Source: Paraglaciecola arctica
Lineage (GTDB): Bacteria > Pseudomonadota > Gammaproteobacteria > Enterobacterales > Alteromonadaceae
Assembly (NCBI RefSeq): GCF_018861065.1
Contig: NZ_JAHKQO010000002.1
Span: forward strand, 168,114 to 222,750
DNA: 54,637 nt
Direction: 5' to 3'
Within the stretch, counting starts at the first letter, position 1. The number at the start of each line of letters is the position of its first letter. The notes under the pieces were generated by a model. The model worked only from the letters and a program-made list of their open reading frames with translations. It had not been told where the DNA came from and did not search any database. The position numbers and the translations under genes were made by a program. Shown piece by piece: positions 26,739-35,599 of this stretch.

Positions 26739-28118
26739 TTAACCGCGCCTCCATGTTGTGCCATTTTCTCCGTCTTCCAATACCACCTTTAAGGCGTTTA
26801 GCGCATCTCGAGCTGCATCGGCCGCCGCCCAATCTTTACTGGCGCGAGCATCGTTACGCGCTTTAATCAACGATTCAATTTGTGCGACATCATCTTGTTC
26901 GCCACCTGCTGCACCTTGCAAATAATCGTTTGGAGATTGTTGCAAAATACCAAGTATATCAGCCAATTTTATCATTATACCGGCCAAATCGGCTGCTTGT
27001 TGCCCCGTAGACTTATTAATTTCTTTCGCTAAATCAAATAACACAGCAAAGGCTTCGGGGGTATTAAAATCATCATCCATCGCCTGATTAAAACGAGATT
27101 GATAGTCCCCCATAGCGACATCTACATTCATATTAGGTGTCACATCTCGCAATGCTGTATATAAACGCTCTAACGAAGCCCGGGCTTGCTGAATAAAACT
27201 ATCTGAGTAACTTAATTGGCTACGGTATTGGGCTGACATTAAAAAATAACGCACGGTTTCAGCATCATAGATATCCAATACATCACGTAAAGTAAAAAAG
27301 TTGCCTAGGGATTTGGACATCTTTTCTTGGTTGACTTGAACCATACCTGTATGCATCCAGTAATTGACGTAAGGTGTGTCAAATGCACAGCAAGATTGGG
27401 CCACTTCATTTTCGTGATGTGGAAAAATCAGGTCAGAACCTCCCCCATGAATATCGAAATGTTTACCTAAATGTTTATGATTCATCGCCGAACATTCAAT
27501 ATGCCAACCGGGACGACCATTGCCCCAAGGCGACGCCCAAAAAGGTTCACCAGGCTTGACTGATTTCCAAAGTACAAAGTCTAATGGGTCACGCTTTTCA
27601 TCTACGACTTCAACTCGCGCGCCAGACTTCAGTTGATCTAAGTCTTGCCGTCCTAACTTTCCGTACTCGGGAAAAGTATTCACCTCGAATAACACATCTC
27701 CGCTTGACGCTTGATAAGCATAACCTTTATCAACAAGACGCTGAATAATATCAATTATTTCTGGAATGTGAGTGGTAACCCGAGGTTCAACATCAGGCTC
27801 AAGCAAACCGATTGCAGCAAAATCTTGATGCATACGGGCGATGGTTTTTTCAGTAAATTGCTCGGCTGTTAATCCTTGCTCATTTGCTCTTGAGATAATT
27901 TTATCGTCAACATCTGTGATATTACGAACATAATTCACGTCAAGTCCGCGGGATCGCATATAACGTACCATTAAGTCGAAACTCAAATAAGTACGAGCAT
28001 GACCCACGTGACAAACATCGTAAACAGTAATGCCGCATACATATAACCCCACTTTACCTGCATGCAATGGTTTAAATTGCTCTTTCTGACGGGTTAATGT
28101 GTTGTATATATGTAACAT
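26739..28118 (-). CDS. cysS: Cysteinyl-tRNA synthetase
   Basis: 459 aa from the ATG at 28118 (AGAGGA about 11 bases upstream; E. coli CysS has 461). The longest frame adds 27 residues with no family similarity. Motifs are YVCGITVYD with the zinc cysteine, HVGHAR (HIGH), [11 protein letters not shown] with zinc ligands, [11 protein letters not shown], and KMSKS in [11 protein letters not shown]. Divergent from ppiB, as in E. coli. Confidence 0.98.
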   Translation of the reverse strand: MLHIYNTLTRQKEQFKPLHAGKVGLYVCGITVYDVCHVGHARTYLSFDLMVRYMRSRGLDVNYVRNITDVDDKIISRANEQGLTAEQFTEKTIARMHQDFAAIGLLEPDVEPRVTTHIPEIIDIIQRLVDKGYAYQASSGDVLFEVNTFPEYGKLGRQDLDQLKSGARVEVVDEKRDPLDFVLWKSVKPGEPFWASPWGNGRPGWHIECSAMNHKHLGKHFDIHGGGSDLIFPHHENEVAQSCCAFDTPYVNYWMHTGMVQVNQEKMSKSLGNFFTLRDVLDIYDAETVRYFLMSAQYRSQLSYSDSFIQQARASLERLYTALRDVTPNMNVDVAMGDYQSRFNQAMDDDFNTPEAFAVLFDLAKEINKSTGQQAADLAGIMIKLADILGILQQSPNDYLQGAAGGEQDDVAQIESLIKARNDARASKDWAAADAARDALNALKVVLEDGENGTTWRRG

Positions 28119-28279
28119 TGAATTAAAATCCTCTGGAGAGTAACAGTCTAAAAAGAGGGATTCTATCACCCAGAAACCAGTGCTGCATCTGCCAATCACC
28201 CTTAAAGCCTTAAAAATTCATGAGTTTTAGGCTAGAATGCGGTGATTATTTTTATCTTGCTAATTTAAGGATCTATTTC

Positions 28280-28774
28280 ATGGTTAAAATCCATACTAAT
28301 TATGGCGTTATCACCCTGACTTTGTTTGCCGACAAAGCACCAATAACCGTTGCCAACTTTTTGGACTACGTGAAGGAAGGTTTTTATGACAACACTATTT
28401 TTCACCGAGTGATTGACGGCTTTATGATCCAAGGCGGAGGATTTGAGCCAGGTATGGATCAAAAAGAGTGTAAAGACACTATTCAAAACGAAGCAAATAA
28501 CGGTTTAGAAAATAACCTTGGCACTGTCGCTATGGCCCGTACCAACGAACCTCATTCTGCAACTGCACAATTTTTTATCAATGTTGGCGATAATAGTTTT
28601 TTAAACTTCCGCAGCGAAAGTGGCGATGGTTGGGGATACTGCGTTTTTGCTGAAGTATCTGAAGGAATGGACGTAGTTAACAAGATTAAAGCTGTCGCTA
28701 CTGGCAACTCTGGATATCACCAGGACGTTCCTAAAGAAGACGTGGTTATTCAAAAGGCTGAAATAGTCGAATAA
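28280..28774 (+). CDS. ppiB: Peptidyl-prolyl cis-trans isomerase B (cytoplasmic cyclophilin)
   Basis: 164 aa, as in E. coli PpiB. The ATG at 28280 has TAAGGA seven bases upstream; the longer frame from 28220 is not supported. Cyclophilin core motifs are [32 protein letters not shown] and [20 protein letters not shown]. No signal peptide, so it is cytoplasmic. Followed by lpxH after a hairpin. Confidence 0.97.
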   Translation: MVKIHTNYGVITLTLFADKAPITVANFLDYVKEGFYDNTIFHRVIDGFMIQGGGFEPGMDQKECKDTIQNEANNGLENNLGTVAMARTNEPHSATAQFFINVGDNSFLNFRSESGDGWGYCVFAEVSEGMDVVNKIKAVATGNSGYHQDVPKEDVVIQKAEIVE

Positions 28775-28793
28775 AAACCCAGCGCTAGTTTCT

Positions 28794-28824
28794 GTGGGGT
28801 TAAAATCAGTGATTTTAACCCCAC
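28794..28824 (+). terminator. Long hairpin between ppiB and lpxH
   Basis: Perfect 14-bp stem (GTGGGGTTAAAATC / GATTTTAACCCCAC) with loop AGT. There is no immediate U tract, so it may be a partial terminator or an RNA stabiliser tuning ppiB relative to lpxH. Confidence 0.55.
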
Positions 28825-28859
28825 TTCTCCCTTAGTTTTATTTTATCTCTGACTATCAA

Positions 28860-29603
28860 ATGACGTTTCCAGAAAATAAGCCTTTTACATATTTTATCTC
28901 TGACCTGCATTTATCAGCAAACAGAGATGATATCAACCAGTGTTTGTTTGAATTTTTGCGGGAGCAAGCTCCCAAAGCAGAGGCTTTGTATGTGTTAGGA
29001 GATTTATTTGAAGTCTGGATTGGTGATGACGACCAAAACGATTTTACTTTACGTATTGCAAACGCATTTAGTGCTCTAAATCAGTCTGGGGTGCCAGTGT
29101 ATTTTATTCATGGCAATCGCGACTTTTTAATTCGTGAACGTTTTGCAAAACAAGCTGGATTGATAGTTTTACCAGAACAACAAGTAGTAGATTTGTACGG
29201 TGAGGCAACGCTGATAATGCACGGTGACGAACTTTGCACTAAAGATATTGACTACCAAGCGTTTCGCAAAAAAGCTCGCAGTTGGTGGTGGACAAGGATC
29301 ATGTTGAGCCTACCACTAGCGTTACGGCGAAAGCTTGCGAAAAAAGGAAGAGCAACTAGCCAACTAAAACAATCAAAACTCAGCGCTGAAATTATGGATG
29401 TCACGCCTGAAGAAGTCGTAAACTACATGGAAAAGTATGCGGTAAGACGACTTATCCACGGTCATACACATAGACCTGCTATCCACGATCTCGTAATAAA
29501 TGAGCAATCAGCTCAACGTATTGTACTTGGCGACTGGTACGAACAAGGCAGTGTATTAAAGGTATCCGCAGGGAATATCGAACTGACGTCAATACAGTTT
29601 TAA
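28860..29603 (+). CDS. lpxH: UDP-2,3-diacylglucosamine diphosphatase
   Basis: 247 aa. It hydrolyses UDP-2,3-diacylglucosamine to lipid X in lipid A synthesis. The calcineurin-like metal motifs are complete: SDLHLSANRDD, GDLFEVWIGDDD, HGNRDFL, MHGDELCT and HGHTHRP. It follows ppiB as in E. coli and acts peripherally at the inner membrane. No clear Shine-Dalgarno before the ATG. Confidence 0.97.
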   Translation: MTFPENKPFTYFISDLHLSANRDDINQCLFEFLREQAPKAEALYVLGDLFEVWIGDDDQNDFTLRIANAFSALNQSGVPVYFIHGNRDFLIRERFAKQAGLIVLPEQQVVDLYGEATLIMHGDELCTKDIDYQAFRKKARSWWWTRIMLSLPLALRRKLAKKGRATSQLKQSKLSAEIMDVTPEEVVNYMEKYAVRRLIHGHTHRPAIHDLVINEQSAQRIVLGDWYEQGSVLKVSAGNIELTSIQF

Positions 29604-29789
29604 GCTTTTTTCTACGGTAACTAAAGTATGGGTATTACAGGGATATTGCTAGAATAAAACGCTGGGGAAATTCTTGAAACGCGATGGTTAAACATGACAT
29701 ATTGAAAATCAAATAGCGAGGACCTTAACGAATCGTTGTTAAGATCCAGCTCAAACATCGAGCCTAAATCGCTAATTTATAAGCGGTTC

Positions 29790-29996
29790 TTATAAAGGAA
29801 CTACTTTATTGGCACAAGGACCTTTTTGACCTTCACCTACTTCAAACTCAACAGCTTGGCCGTCAGTTAAAGTTGCGTAACCGCCGCCAGCTTGAATTTC
29901 TGAATGGTGAACAAACAAATCTTTGCTACCGTCTTCTGGAGCGATAAAACCGAAACCTTTATCTGCATTGAACCACTTTACTGTACCTTTACTCAT
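29790..29996 (-). CDS. CspA-family cold-shock protein
   Basis: 68 aa from the ATG at 29996 (AAGAGAG upstream). The OB-fold RNA-binding motifs RNP1 (KGFGFI) and RNP2 (DLFVHHSEI) are intact. The longer frame from 30053 runs through the 5' untranslated region. As in other csp genes, the long leader probably acts as an RNA thermosensor. A small hairpin (TTATAAG / CTTATAA, 29777-29795) overlaps the stop codon. Confidence 0.95.
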   Translation of the reverse strand: MSKGTVKWFNADKGFGFIAPEDGSKDLFVHHSEIQAGGGYATLTDGQAVEFEVGEGQKGPCANKVVPL

Positions 29997-30224
29997 TTTG
30001 AACTCTCTTCTTGTAGTGAAATAGTTTAATTCCCCTAGCGCTATCACCATCACGCGAGTGGATATTGAATTACGGAGTTAGTTTAACAGCTTAGTTACAA
30101 AATGTCGGAATAATTTGAACTTTCTGGCTTAAATATTTGATTCGCACCTAAAGGCCCCTCTCCCCCGCAATACTTAGCAAAGCCCAAAAATCCAAATAAT
30201 TCAATTTAAACCCTTGCAATCTTT

Positions 30225-30240
30225 GATTACACATGTAATC
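30225..30240. promoter_or_regulatory. BlaI-type operator 1
   Basis: GATTACACATGTAATC is a near-perfect dyad containing TACA-N2-TGTA, the BlaI/MecI recognition pattern. It lies upstream of the blaI-like gene. Confidence 0.75.
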
Positions 30241-30250
30241 TTAAATCACT

Positions 30251-30266
30251 GATTACAATTGTAATC
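30251..30266. promoter_or_regulatory. BlaI-type operator 2
   Basis: GATTACAATTGTAATC is a perfect 16-base palindrome with TACA-N2-TGTA, set 26 bases after the first operator and 28 bases before the blaI start. Two dyads allow cooperative repression of the operon. Confidence 0.75.
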
Positions 30267-30293
30267 ACAAAAACCTATTATCTATTAAAAGAA

Positions 30294-30692
30294 ATGCTTA
30301 TGACTACCGACACAGAAAAATCAGATATTAGTAAAACCGAATTTGAAGTACTCGACGCCCTATGGAAGAAATTTCCAGCGACTGCCAGTGAAATAATTCA
30401 ACGTTTAAACCAAAACAAAACATGGCATGAAAAAACCGTTAAAACCTTGCTTAGTAGGTTAGTGAAAAAACAGGTTATCGATTTCAACAAACAGCAACGT
30501 AGCTATTTGTATTTCCCCTTGGTTGAGCGTAGTACCTACAACCAAAAAGAAAGTAAAAGTTTAGTAAGTCGATTATTTGGCGGAAAAGTAGCGCCTTTAG
30601 TTGCAGGCTTTGCTCATTCAGACGCTTTATCCAAAGAAGACGTCGACGAACTCAAGTCACTAATAAAACAATGGGAGAAAAAAAATGACTAA
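30294..30692 (+). CDS. BlaI/MecI/CopY-family repressor
   Basis: 132 aa. Winged-helix repressor with the family pattern TEFEVLDALWKKFPATASEI and RLNQNKTWHEKTVKTLLSRL, followed by a C-terminal dimerisation helix. In the Bla/Mec systems the repressor is cleaved after the partner M56 protease is activated. Cleavage site here is not assignable by eye. It overlaps the protease gene by 8 bases, and ATG at 30300 is an alternative start. It is preceded by two matching operators, so it likely represses itself. Confidence 0.93.
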   Translation: MLMTTDTEKSDISKTEFEVLDALWKKFPATASEIIQRLNQNKTWHEKTVKTLLSRLVKKQVIDFNKQQRSYLYFPLVERSTYNQKESKSLVSRLFGGKVAPLVAGFAHSDALSKEDVDELKSLIKQWEKKND

Positions 30693-31920
30693 CTGGCTGC
30701 TTGAGCAACAAATGGCAATTAGTTTATTGCTGCTAATTCTGATTACATTAGAAAGAAAAGCAATCAAGAGTTTAGGAGCAAACGTTATCTACGCCCTTTG
30801 GTTATTAGTGCCGTTACTACTGATTGTAAATAATCTCCCACAAGATGTTATTTTGATGGACGACCAGTCTATTTACCGGCACATAGTGTCAATTGGCGCA
30901 AATACTACGCCACAGAACCTTAGCTTTAGCTGGGGGTTGATATGGGGATTGGGTAGCCTTAGCATTCTAACTTTTGCAGCCTTTTCACAATGGAAAATAA
31001 CCTGTTTAACTCGCTATAATTCCCACAAAGTTGAACTGGATATAACGCTTCCCAACTCCTTGACTGTAGTGAGCAATTCTCAATTAACGGGGCCAATTTT
31101 GAGTGGCATAATCTCCCCGACTCTAGTCCTTCCCAGAGGCTTCCATAGCCAATTCACTAAACGACAACAACACCTAATGATTAGCCATGAATTAGTACAT
31201 TTCCATAGAGGTGACAACTTATACAACTTGATTGCCTTAGTGTTTGTGGCGATATTTTGGTTCAACCCCCTTACATGGTTAGCCTACCGAGCATTTAGAC
31301 GTAGTCAAGAAATAGCCTGCGACGCCGTGGTTTTAAAACAAGCAACGACTCAAGACAAAATAAGCTACAGCAAAGCATTATTGCACTGCGCTGAGCGTTC
31401 ACTTCACAGTTTTGCTATTTATTCACCCTATGGAGAAAAAAACACCATGTTTAAACGTATCGCCAGCATCAAAAACCCAGCAAAAATTAAACCGGCATTA
31501 GTTGGTTTGTCAATCGCATTAAGCAGCACTTTTCTTGCTGGAGTCGCATTAGCGAATTTGGCTGAAATGACACATAAAATAGATAATCCTGAAACGGCGC
31601 ATCCTGTCACCAGAATCGAGCCCAAATACCCCGTTAAAGCCGCTCAAAATAACCAAGAAGGTTCTGTAATATTACAGTTTGATATTGCCAAAGATGGCTC
31701 AACCGAGAACGTAAAGGTGCTCGAGTCATTCCCACAACAAGTGTTTGATAAGGTATCGGTTGCTGCCTTAAAACAATGGATTTACAAACCCAGAATTCAA
31801 GGTGGACAGGCTCAAAGACAAACAGGTTTAACTGTGCAATTAGATTACAGGATGGATATTGTTAAAGACGACCTATCACCTAAAACTTCTAGTGTTGAAA
31901 AAATTAAAGTCCTTCAGTAA
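30685..31920 (+). CDS. BlaR1/MecR1-like M56 metalloprotease with TonB C-terminal domain
   Basis: 411 aa. The N-terminal half has membrane helices and the M56 zinc motif HELVH in MISHELVHFHRGD (near residue 168), with the third ligand region EIACDAVVL. A further hydrophobic helix near residue 270-290 leads to a periplasmic C-terminal TonB-like domain (about 310-395, RIEPKYPVKAAQNNQEGSV and ALKQWIYKPR). BlaR1 has a penicillin-binding sensor at this position; here it is replaced. The domain combination is known in Proteobacteria and Bacteroidetes, but its ligand is unknown. Translation is coupled to the repressor gene. Confidence 0.93.
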   Translation: MTNWLLEQQMAISLLLLILITLERKAIKSLGANVIYALWLLVPLLLIVNNLPQDVILMDDQSIYRHIVSIGANTTPQNLSFSWGLIWGLGSLSILTFAAFSQWKITCLTRYNSHKVELDITLPNSLTVVSNSQLTGPILSGIISPTLVLPRGFHSQFTKRQQHLMISHELVHFHRGDNLYNLIALVFVAIFWFNPLTWLAYRAFRRSQEIACDAVVLKQATTQDKISYSKALLHCAERSLHSFAIYSPYGEKNTMFKRIASIKNPAKIKPALVGLSIALSSTFLAGVALANLAEMTHKIDNPETAHPVTRIEPKYPVKAAQNNQEGSVILQFDIAKDGSTENVKVLESFPQQVFDKVSVAALKQWIYKPRIQGGQAQRQTGLTVQLDYRMDIVKDDLSPKTSSVEKIKVLQ

Positions 31921-31943
31921 GTCATATAAAGGCCGCTAATAGT

Positions 31944-32627
31944 TTGAAGTATTTAATATTGGTAGCCTTACTGATTTGTGGTTGTAGTCACACTACTGTC
32001 CATCTCTACTCCCGCTATTTATCAAAAGCACAAATAGTAACAATTAATAAAGAACTGAAAGACGCCAATTTTGAAGTAAAAGTTAACAACTTGGCATTTC
32101 CTGAGTCTGTGACTCAATCATCGATAATTTATTCACCCGTTCTTAATGACCAAAACGCTGTTAACAAGGTCGTTAATAAACTAGGTGATATAGGATGGGA
32201 CATACATTACAGCAGTATGTTATTCATCGACAAACATTGGTATCGACAAAATTCAATTGCCCTATTACTCGTGCCTTTGGGAGTAGATCCTCAGAAACAG
32301 AACAGTCAAGGTGTCTGGGCTAACAAGTACCACAGTCAAAATTGTGAATTTGACCTTAGCATTAATCTTAATAAAAACGGTGACTATAAAATTGAATCCA
32401 GCACCGATACTGCCTTCAACCAAAGCTACGCAACTGGAATGTGGAATATCGATGTTTTCCCATATTTAGAACTTCGCTCTCCGGATTCGAAATGGAGTGT
32501 TTTGTTTTCGTTATCGAACTATGTACACACCGACTTACTTGGCGAAGTGAATATTTCACAATTAACCCCAATGGATAATTACGCCTGGTTTGCTGGCTGT
32601 ACATTTGTCTTTGGTATTCGTAAATAG
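31944..32627 (+). CDS. Lipoprotein of unknown function
   Basis: 227 aa, TTG start 23 bases after the M56 gene, with AAAGG 11 bases upstream. The N-terminus MKYLILVALLICGC is a lipobox (LICGC, lipidated Cys14). The rest is a soluble domain with mixed secondary structure, including SIIYSPVLND and WDIHYSSMLFIDKHWYRQ. I recognise no family. The close position suggests it belongs to the same operon as the repressor and protease and may take part in the sensed envelope process. Confidence 0.72.
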   Translation: MKYLILVALLICGCSHTTVHLYSRYLSKAQIVTINKELKDANFEVKVNNLAFPESVTQSSIIYSPVLNDQNAVNKVVNKLGDIGWDIHYSSMLFIDKHWYRQNSIALLLVPLGVDPQKQNSQGVWANKYHSQNCEFDLSINLNKNGDYKIESSTDTAFNQSYATGMWNIDVFPYLELRSPDSKWSVLFSLSNYVHTDLLGEVNISQLTPMDNYAWFAGCTFVFGIRK

Positions 32628-32804
32628 CTTCACACTGTAAAAATCAACCAAGTTAGACCATTGTCCTCATACGAACAATAATTGGTAAATTCTCAGCTTA
32701 AAGAATCAAAATTTTGCGATGAAACATCGATAAATTAAGTTAAATGAAAATGAGTGTAAAAGTTGTGTAAAGTCGGCTTCACGTGATCCACAATCACTTA
32801 GACT

Positions 32805-34244
32805 ATGCTTCGATTTTTCTATAGGTATAAATATTCTGTGAAGTTAACTCCCTCATTATTAATAGCGGTTTTGCTTTATGGTTGTGCCAGTTCCAGCCAA
32901 GTAGACAAACAACTTAGAAGTGCCAACGTGCCACAAAATTGGCAATTCAGTGAGAAAACAATACCCGTTGCAGGTAATTGGTTAGGTCAATTTAAGCAAC
33001 CTAAGTTGAATTTAATGGTTGATGAAGCCTTACTTAACAACCAAACTCTTCGCCAAAACGCTTATGACGTGCAAATTTTAGAACAACAGTTGCTTCAAGC
33101 AGACGCTGACTTTTGGCCAGATCTTGATTTGACCCTCAATACAGGTCGCTCCAAATCAATAAATGGGGTTATTAGCAATAACAGCTCAGTAGAACTTGAA
33201 AGCAGTTATGAACTAGACATTTGGGGCAAGTTATCTGCAGCGCAAAAACAGGCTAATTTGAACTACTTAGCCGCTAAAGCCAATTATGAACAAAATAGGC
33301 AAACATTAGTCGCAAACGTAGTGACTTCTTGGTTTGATTGGATTGCCGCAAAACAGCTATTAGCTCTGTATGAACAAAGAGTTAAAAACGCCCAGCAAAA
33401 TTTAGACATTATAGAATCTGGCTACCAACAAGGCATTAATGCAGCGCTAGACGTTTATTTGTCAAGAAATGAATTGAATACTGAGTTGTCTAATTTGGCT
33501 GAACAACAGGTAACACAAATACAAGCTACGAGAAGTCTAGAACGATTATTAGGTCGATATCCCGACGCCAGCTTAACTAATGAACAATTATCATTACCAT
33601 TATTAACCAATGATATTCCAATAGGCATGCCCTCAGACATAATTAGTAGAAAACCTGAGCTATTGAGTAGTTGGTACCAAGTATTGGCGCAAGATGCTGG
33701 CTTGGCATTTGCCCATAAACAACGCTTTCCAAGTATCTCGCTGAGAGCTTCTATATCTGATAGTGCTGATGAATTAAGTGATTTATTATCAGGTTCGTCG
33801 CTAGCATGGTCGTTATTAGGAGGCTTAACGGCCCCCCTTTTTAAAGCTGGAGACCTCAAGGCCATAGAAGAGATAGCTCGGTTGCGACTTAAGCAACAAG
33901 AACAGATTTATCTGGATACTTTGTACAACGCATTCTCTTCAGTAGAAAATGCCATCACCACAGAAAATAGTTTAAAACTTCGCTATCAAAGCACATTAGC
34001 CGCACAACAAAACGCTGATGCGGCTGAAACATTGGCTTTTGAGCAATATCAAAGAGGTTTGGTGACTTATACAACTGTATTGGAAGCACAAAGCCGTTCC
34101 TTTACCGCTCAAAGTGCTTTAATACAAATTAAAAATCAATTACTCGCCAATCGCATTGTATTGCATGTTGCTCTAGGCGGTGATTTTACTGATACCAATA
34201 ATTTACAAGATAATAAACAAGAGGATGTGTTAATCAATGAGTAA
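32805..34244 (+). CDS. Outer membrane factor lipoprotein of an RND efflux pump (NodT family)
   Basis: 479 aa. Lipobox LLYGC after a hydrophobic stretch. Typical OMF repeats follow: NWLGQFKQPKLNLMVDEALL, the helical hairpins, LLGRYPDA and SLAWSLLGGLTAPLFKAG, and the second-half YTTVLEAQSR. It forms the TolC-like trimeric channel in the outer membrane. The stop overlaps the adaptor start by 8 bases, so the genes are translationally coupled. A small dyad GTGAT-CCACA-ATCAC sits just before the ATG. Confidence 0.95.
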   Translation: MLRFFYRYKYSVKLTPSLLIAVLLYGCASSSQVDKQLRSANVPQNWQFSEKTIPVAGNWLGQFKQPKLNLMVDEALLNNQTLRQNAYDVQILEQQLLQADADFWPDLDLTLNTGRSKSINGVISNNSSVELESSYELDIWGKLSAAQKQANLNYLAAKANYEQNRQTLVANVVTSWFDWIAAKQLLALYEQRVKNAQQNLDIIESGYQQGINAALDVYLSRNELNTELSNLAEQQVTQIQATRSLERLLGRYPDASLTNEQLSLPLLTNDIPIGMPSDIISRKPELLSSWYQVLAQDAGLAFAHKQRFPSISLRASISDSADELSDLLSGSSLAWSLLGGLTAPLFKAGDLKAIEEIARLRLKQQEQIYLDTLYNAFSSVENAITTENSLKLRYQSTLAAQQNADAAETLAFEQYQRGLVTYTTVLEAQSRSFTAQSALIQIKNQLLANRIVLHVALGGDFTDTNNLQDNKQEDVLINE

Positions 34245-35550
34245 GGTAAAAAAGTGGTTAATACCGCTAGCTATATTAGTGATCACCTTGGTTATCGCGA
34301 AAATAATCTTTGATAATCCTCCACAAAGTAAGAGAGGGGGTCCATCTGGCGCGTCACAACTAACTGTCGAAGTGACACAACTTAAACCTGAGCAATATAC
34401 TGTTGTAGTGGATACTTTTGGCACAGTACAACCTAGAACCCAAAATGCTTTGGTCGCTCAAGTGTCAGGTCAAATTAACCATGTGAGTCCTCAATTTAAA
34501 AATGGTGGCTTCTTTTCCAAAGGAGATGTGCTACTAACTCTAGATCAACGGGACTACCTAGCTGATGTAAAAATAGCCGAAGCGGGCCTACTGTCAGCCA
34601 AACAAACATTGTTAGAAGAACAGGCCAATGCCAAACAAGCCAAAATTGATTGGGAACGATTAGGTAACAGAGCAGAACCAAGTGATTTAGTCTTGCGAAA
34701 GCCACAATTGGCAGCTGCTCAAGCTAGCTTGTTATCTGCAGAAGCCACTTTAACTATCGCCAAATTAGCGTTAGAAAGAACACAGGTTACCGCCCCGTAT
34801 GACGGTAGAATACTTGAGCAACTAGTGGATTTTGGTCAAGTAGTGTCGGCAAATACACAGGTGGCGGAAATTTACTCTACAGACTCAGTTGAAATTCGTT
34901 TACCTATAAACAACAGTGATATTGATTTAGTTAATTTTCCAGAAGAATACCGTTCCAGTAATAATTTACAGTCGATTATAGAAGCCCGTTTTACCTCTAG
35001 TTTAAGTAAAAACCAATCTTGGCTAGGTAAAGTAATTCGCACCGAAGGTGCAATTGACAGTAACGCCCAGCAACTTTATATCGTGGCTCAAATTGAAGAC
35101 CCATATAATCCGCAATTGCACCCAGGTCCTTCTATTAAGATAGGACAGTATGTGAATGCTGAAGTACAAGGAAAAACTCTTGATGACGCCATAGTTATAA
35201 GCAACAGTGCTATTTACCAAGGCAGTTATGTTTACATAGTTGAAGAGGGTTTATTGAGAAGACGGGATATCAGTATACGTTGGCAAAACAGTCAAAGAAC
35301 GATTATTGAAAATGGATTAAATGCAGGCGAATATTTAGTGACTACCCCTTTAGGGCAAGTCAGTTCTGGAACACGCGTCAGTATAGCCGGTGAACAACAG
35401 CGACAAGCTAAACCTTCACCAGATAGAGAAGCTAAACTGCAACAGATGGCTAAAAAGATGGGGCTCACAGTAGAAGAACTTCGGGCGAAACGTGCAAATA
35501 AACGCGCTGGTACCGGCCCTGAAGCAACATCGTCTCAAAGCAGTCTCTAA
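34237..35550 (+). CDS. RND efflux periplasmic adaptor (membrane fusion protein, HlyD/AcrA type)
   Basis: 437 aa. The N-terminal hydrophobic helix (about 5-24) acts as signal anchor. The lipoyl-like half motifs (ALVAQVSGQI and APYDGRILEQ), the helical hairpin between them and the beta-barrel region follow the adaptor plan. The C-terminus is longer and basic (KRANKRAGTG). It bridges the permease and the outer membrane factor encoded next to it. Substrate is not predictable. Confidence 0.95.
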   Translation: MSKVKKWLIPLAILVITLVIAKIIFDNPPQSKRGGPSGASQLTVEVTQLKPEQYTVVVDTFGTVQPRTQNALVAQVSGQINHVSPQFKNGGFFSKGDVLLTLDQRDYLADVKIAEAGLLSAKQTLLEEQANAKQAKIDWERLGNRAEPSDLVLRKPQLAAAQASLLSAEATLTIAKLALERTQVTAPYDGRILEQLVDFGQVVSANTQVAEIYSTDSVEIRLPINNSDIDLVNFPEEYRSSNNLQSIIEARFTSSLSKNQSWLGKVIRTEGAIDSNAQQLYIVAQIEDPYNPQLHPGPSIKIGQYVNAEVQGKTLDDAIVISNSAIYQGSYVYIVEEGLLRRRDISIRWQNSQRTIIENGLNAGEYLVTTPLGQVSSGTRVSIAGEQQRQAKPSPDREAKLQQMAKKMGLTVEELRAKRANKRAGTGPEATSSQSSL

Positions 35551-35599
35551 TGACTATTTATTTTATTGCTTCCTTATTTCCTAAGATTGGAGAACGAAC

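Noticed and set aside
30294-31920. Classical beta-lactamase regulon
   Set aside because: No beta-lactamase gene is in the window and the BlaR1-like protein lacks the penicillin-binding sensor domain.
32783-32797. CRP site before the RND operon
   Set aside because: GTGA and TCAC are separated by seven bases rather than six, so it does not fit the CRP consensus; noted only as a dyad.
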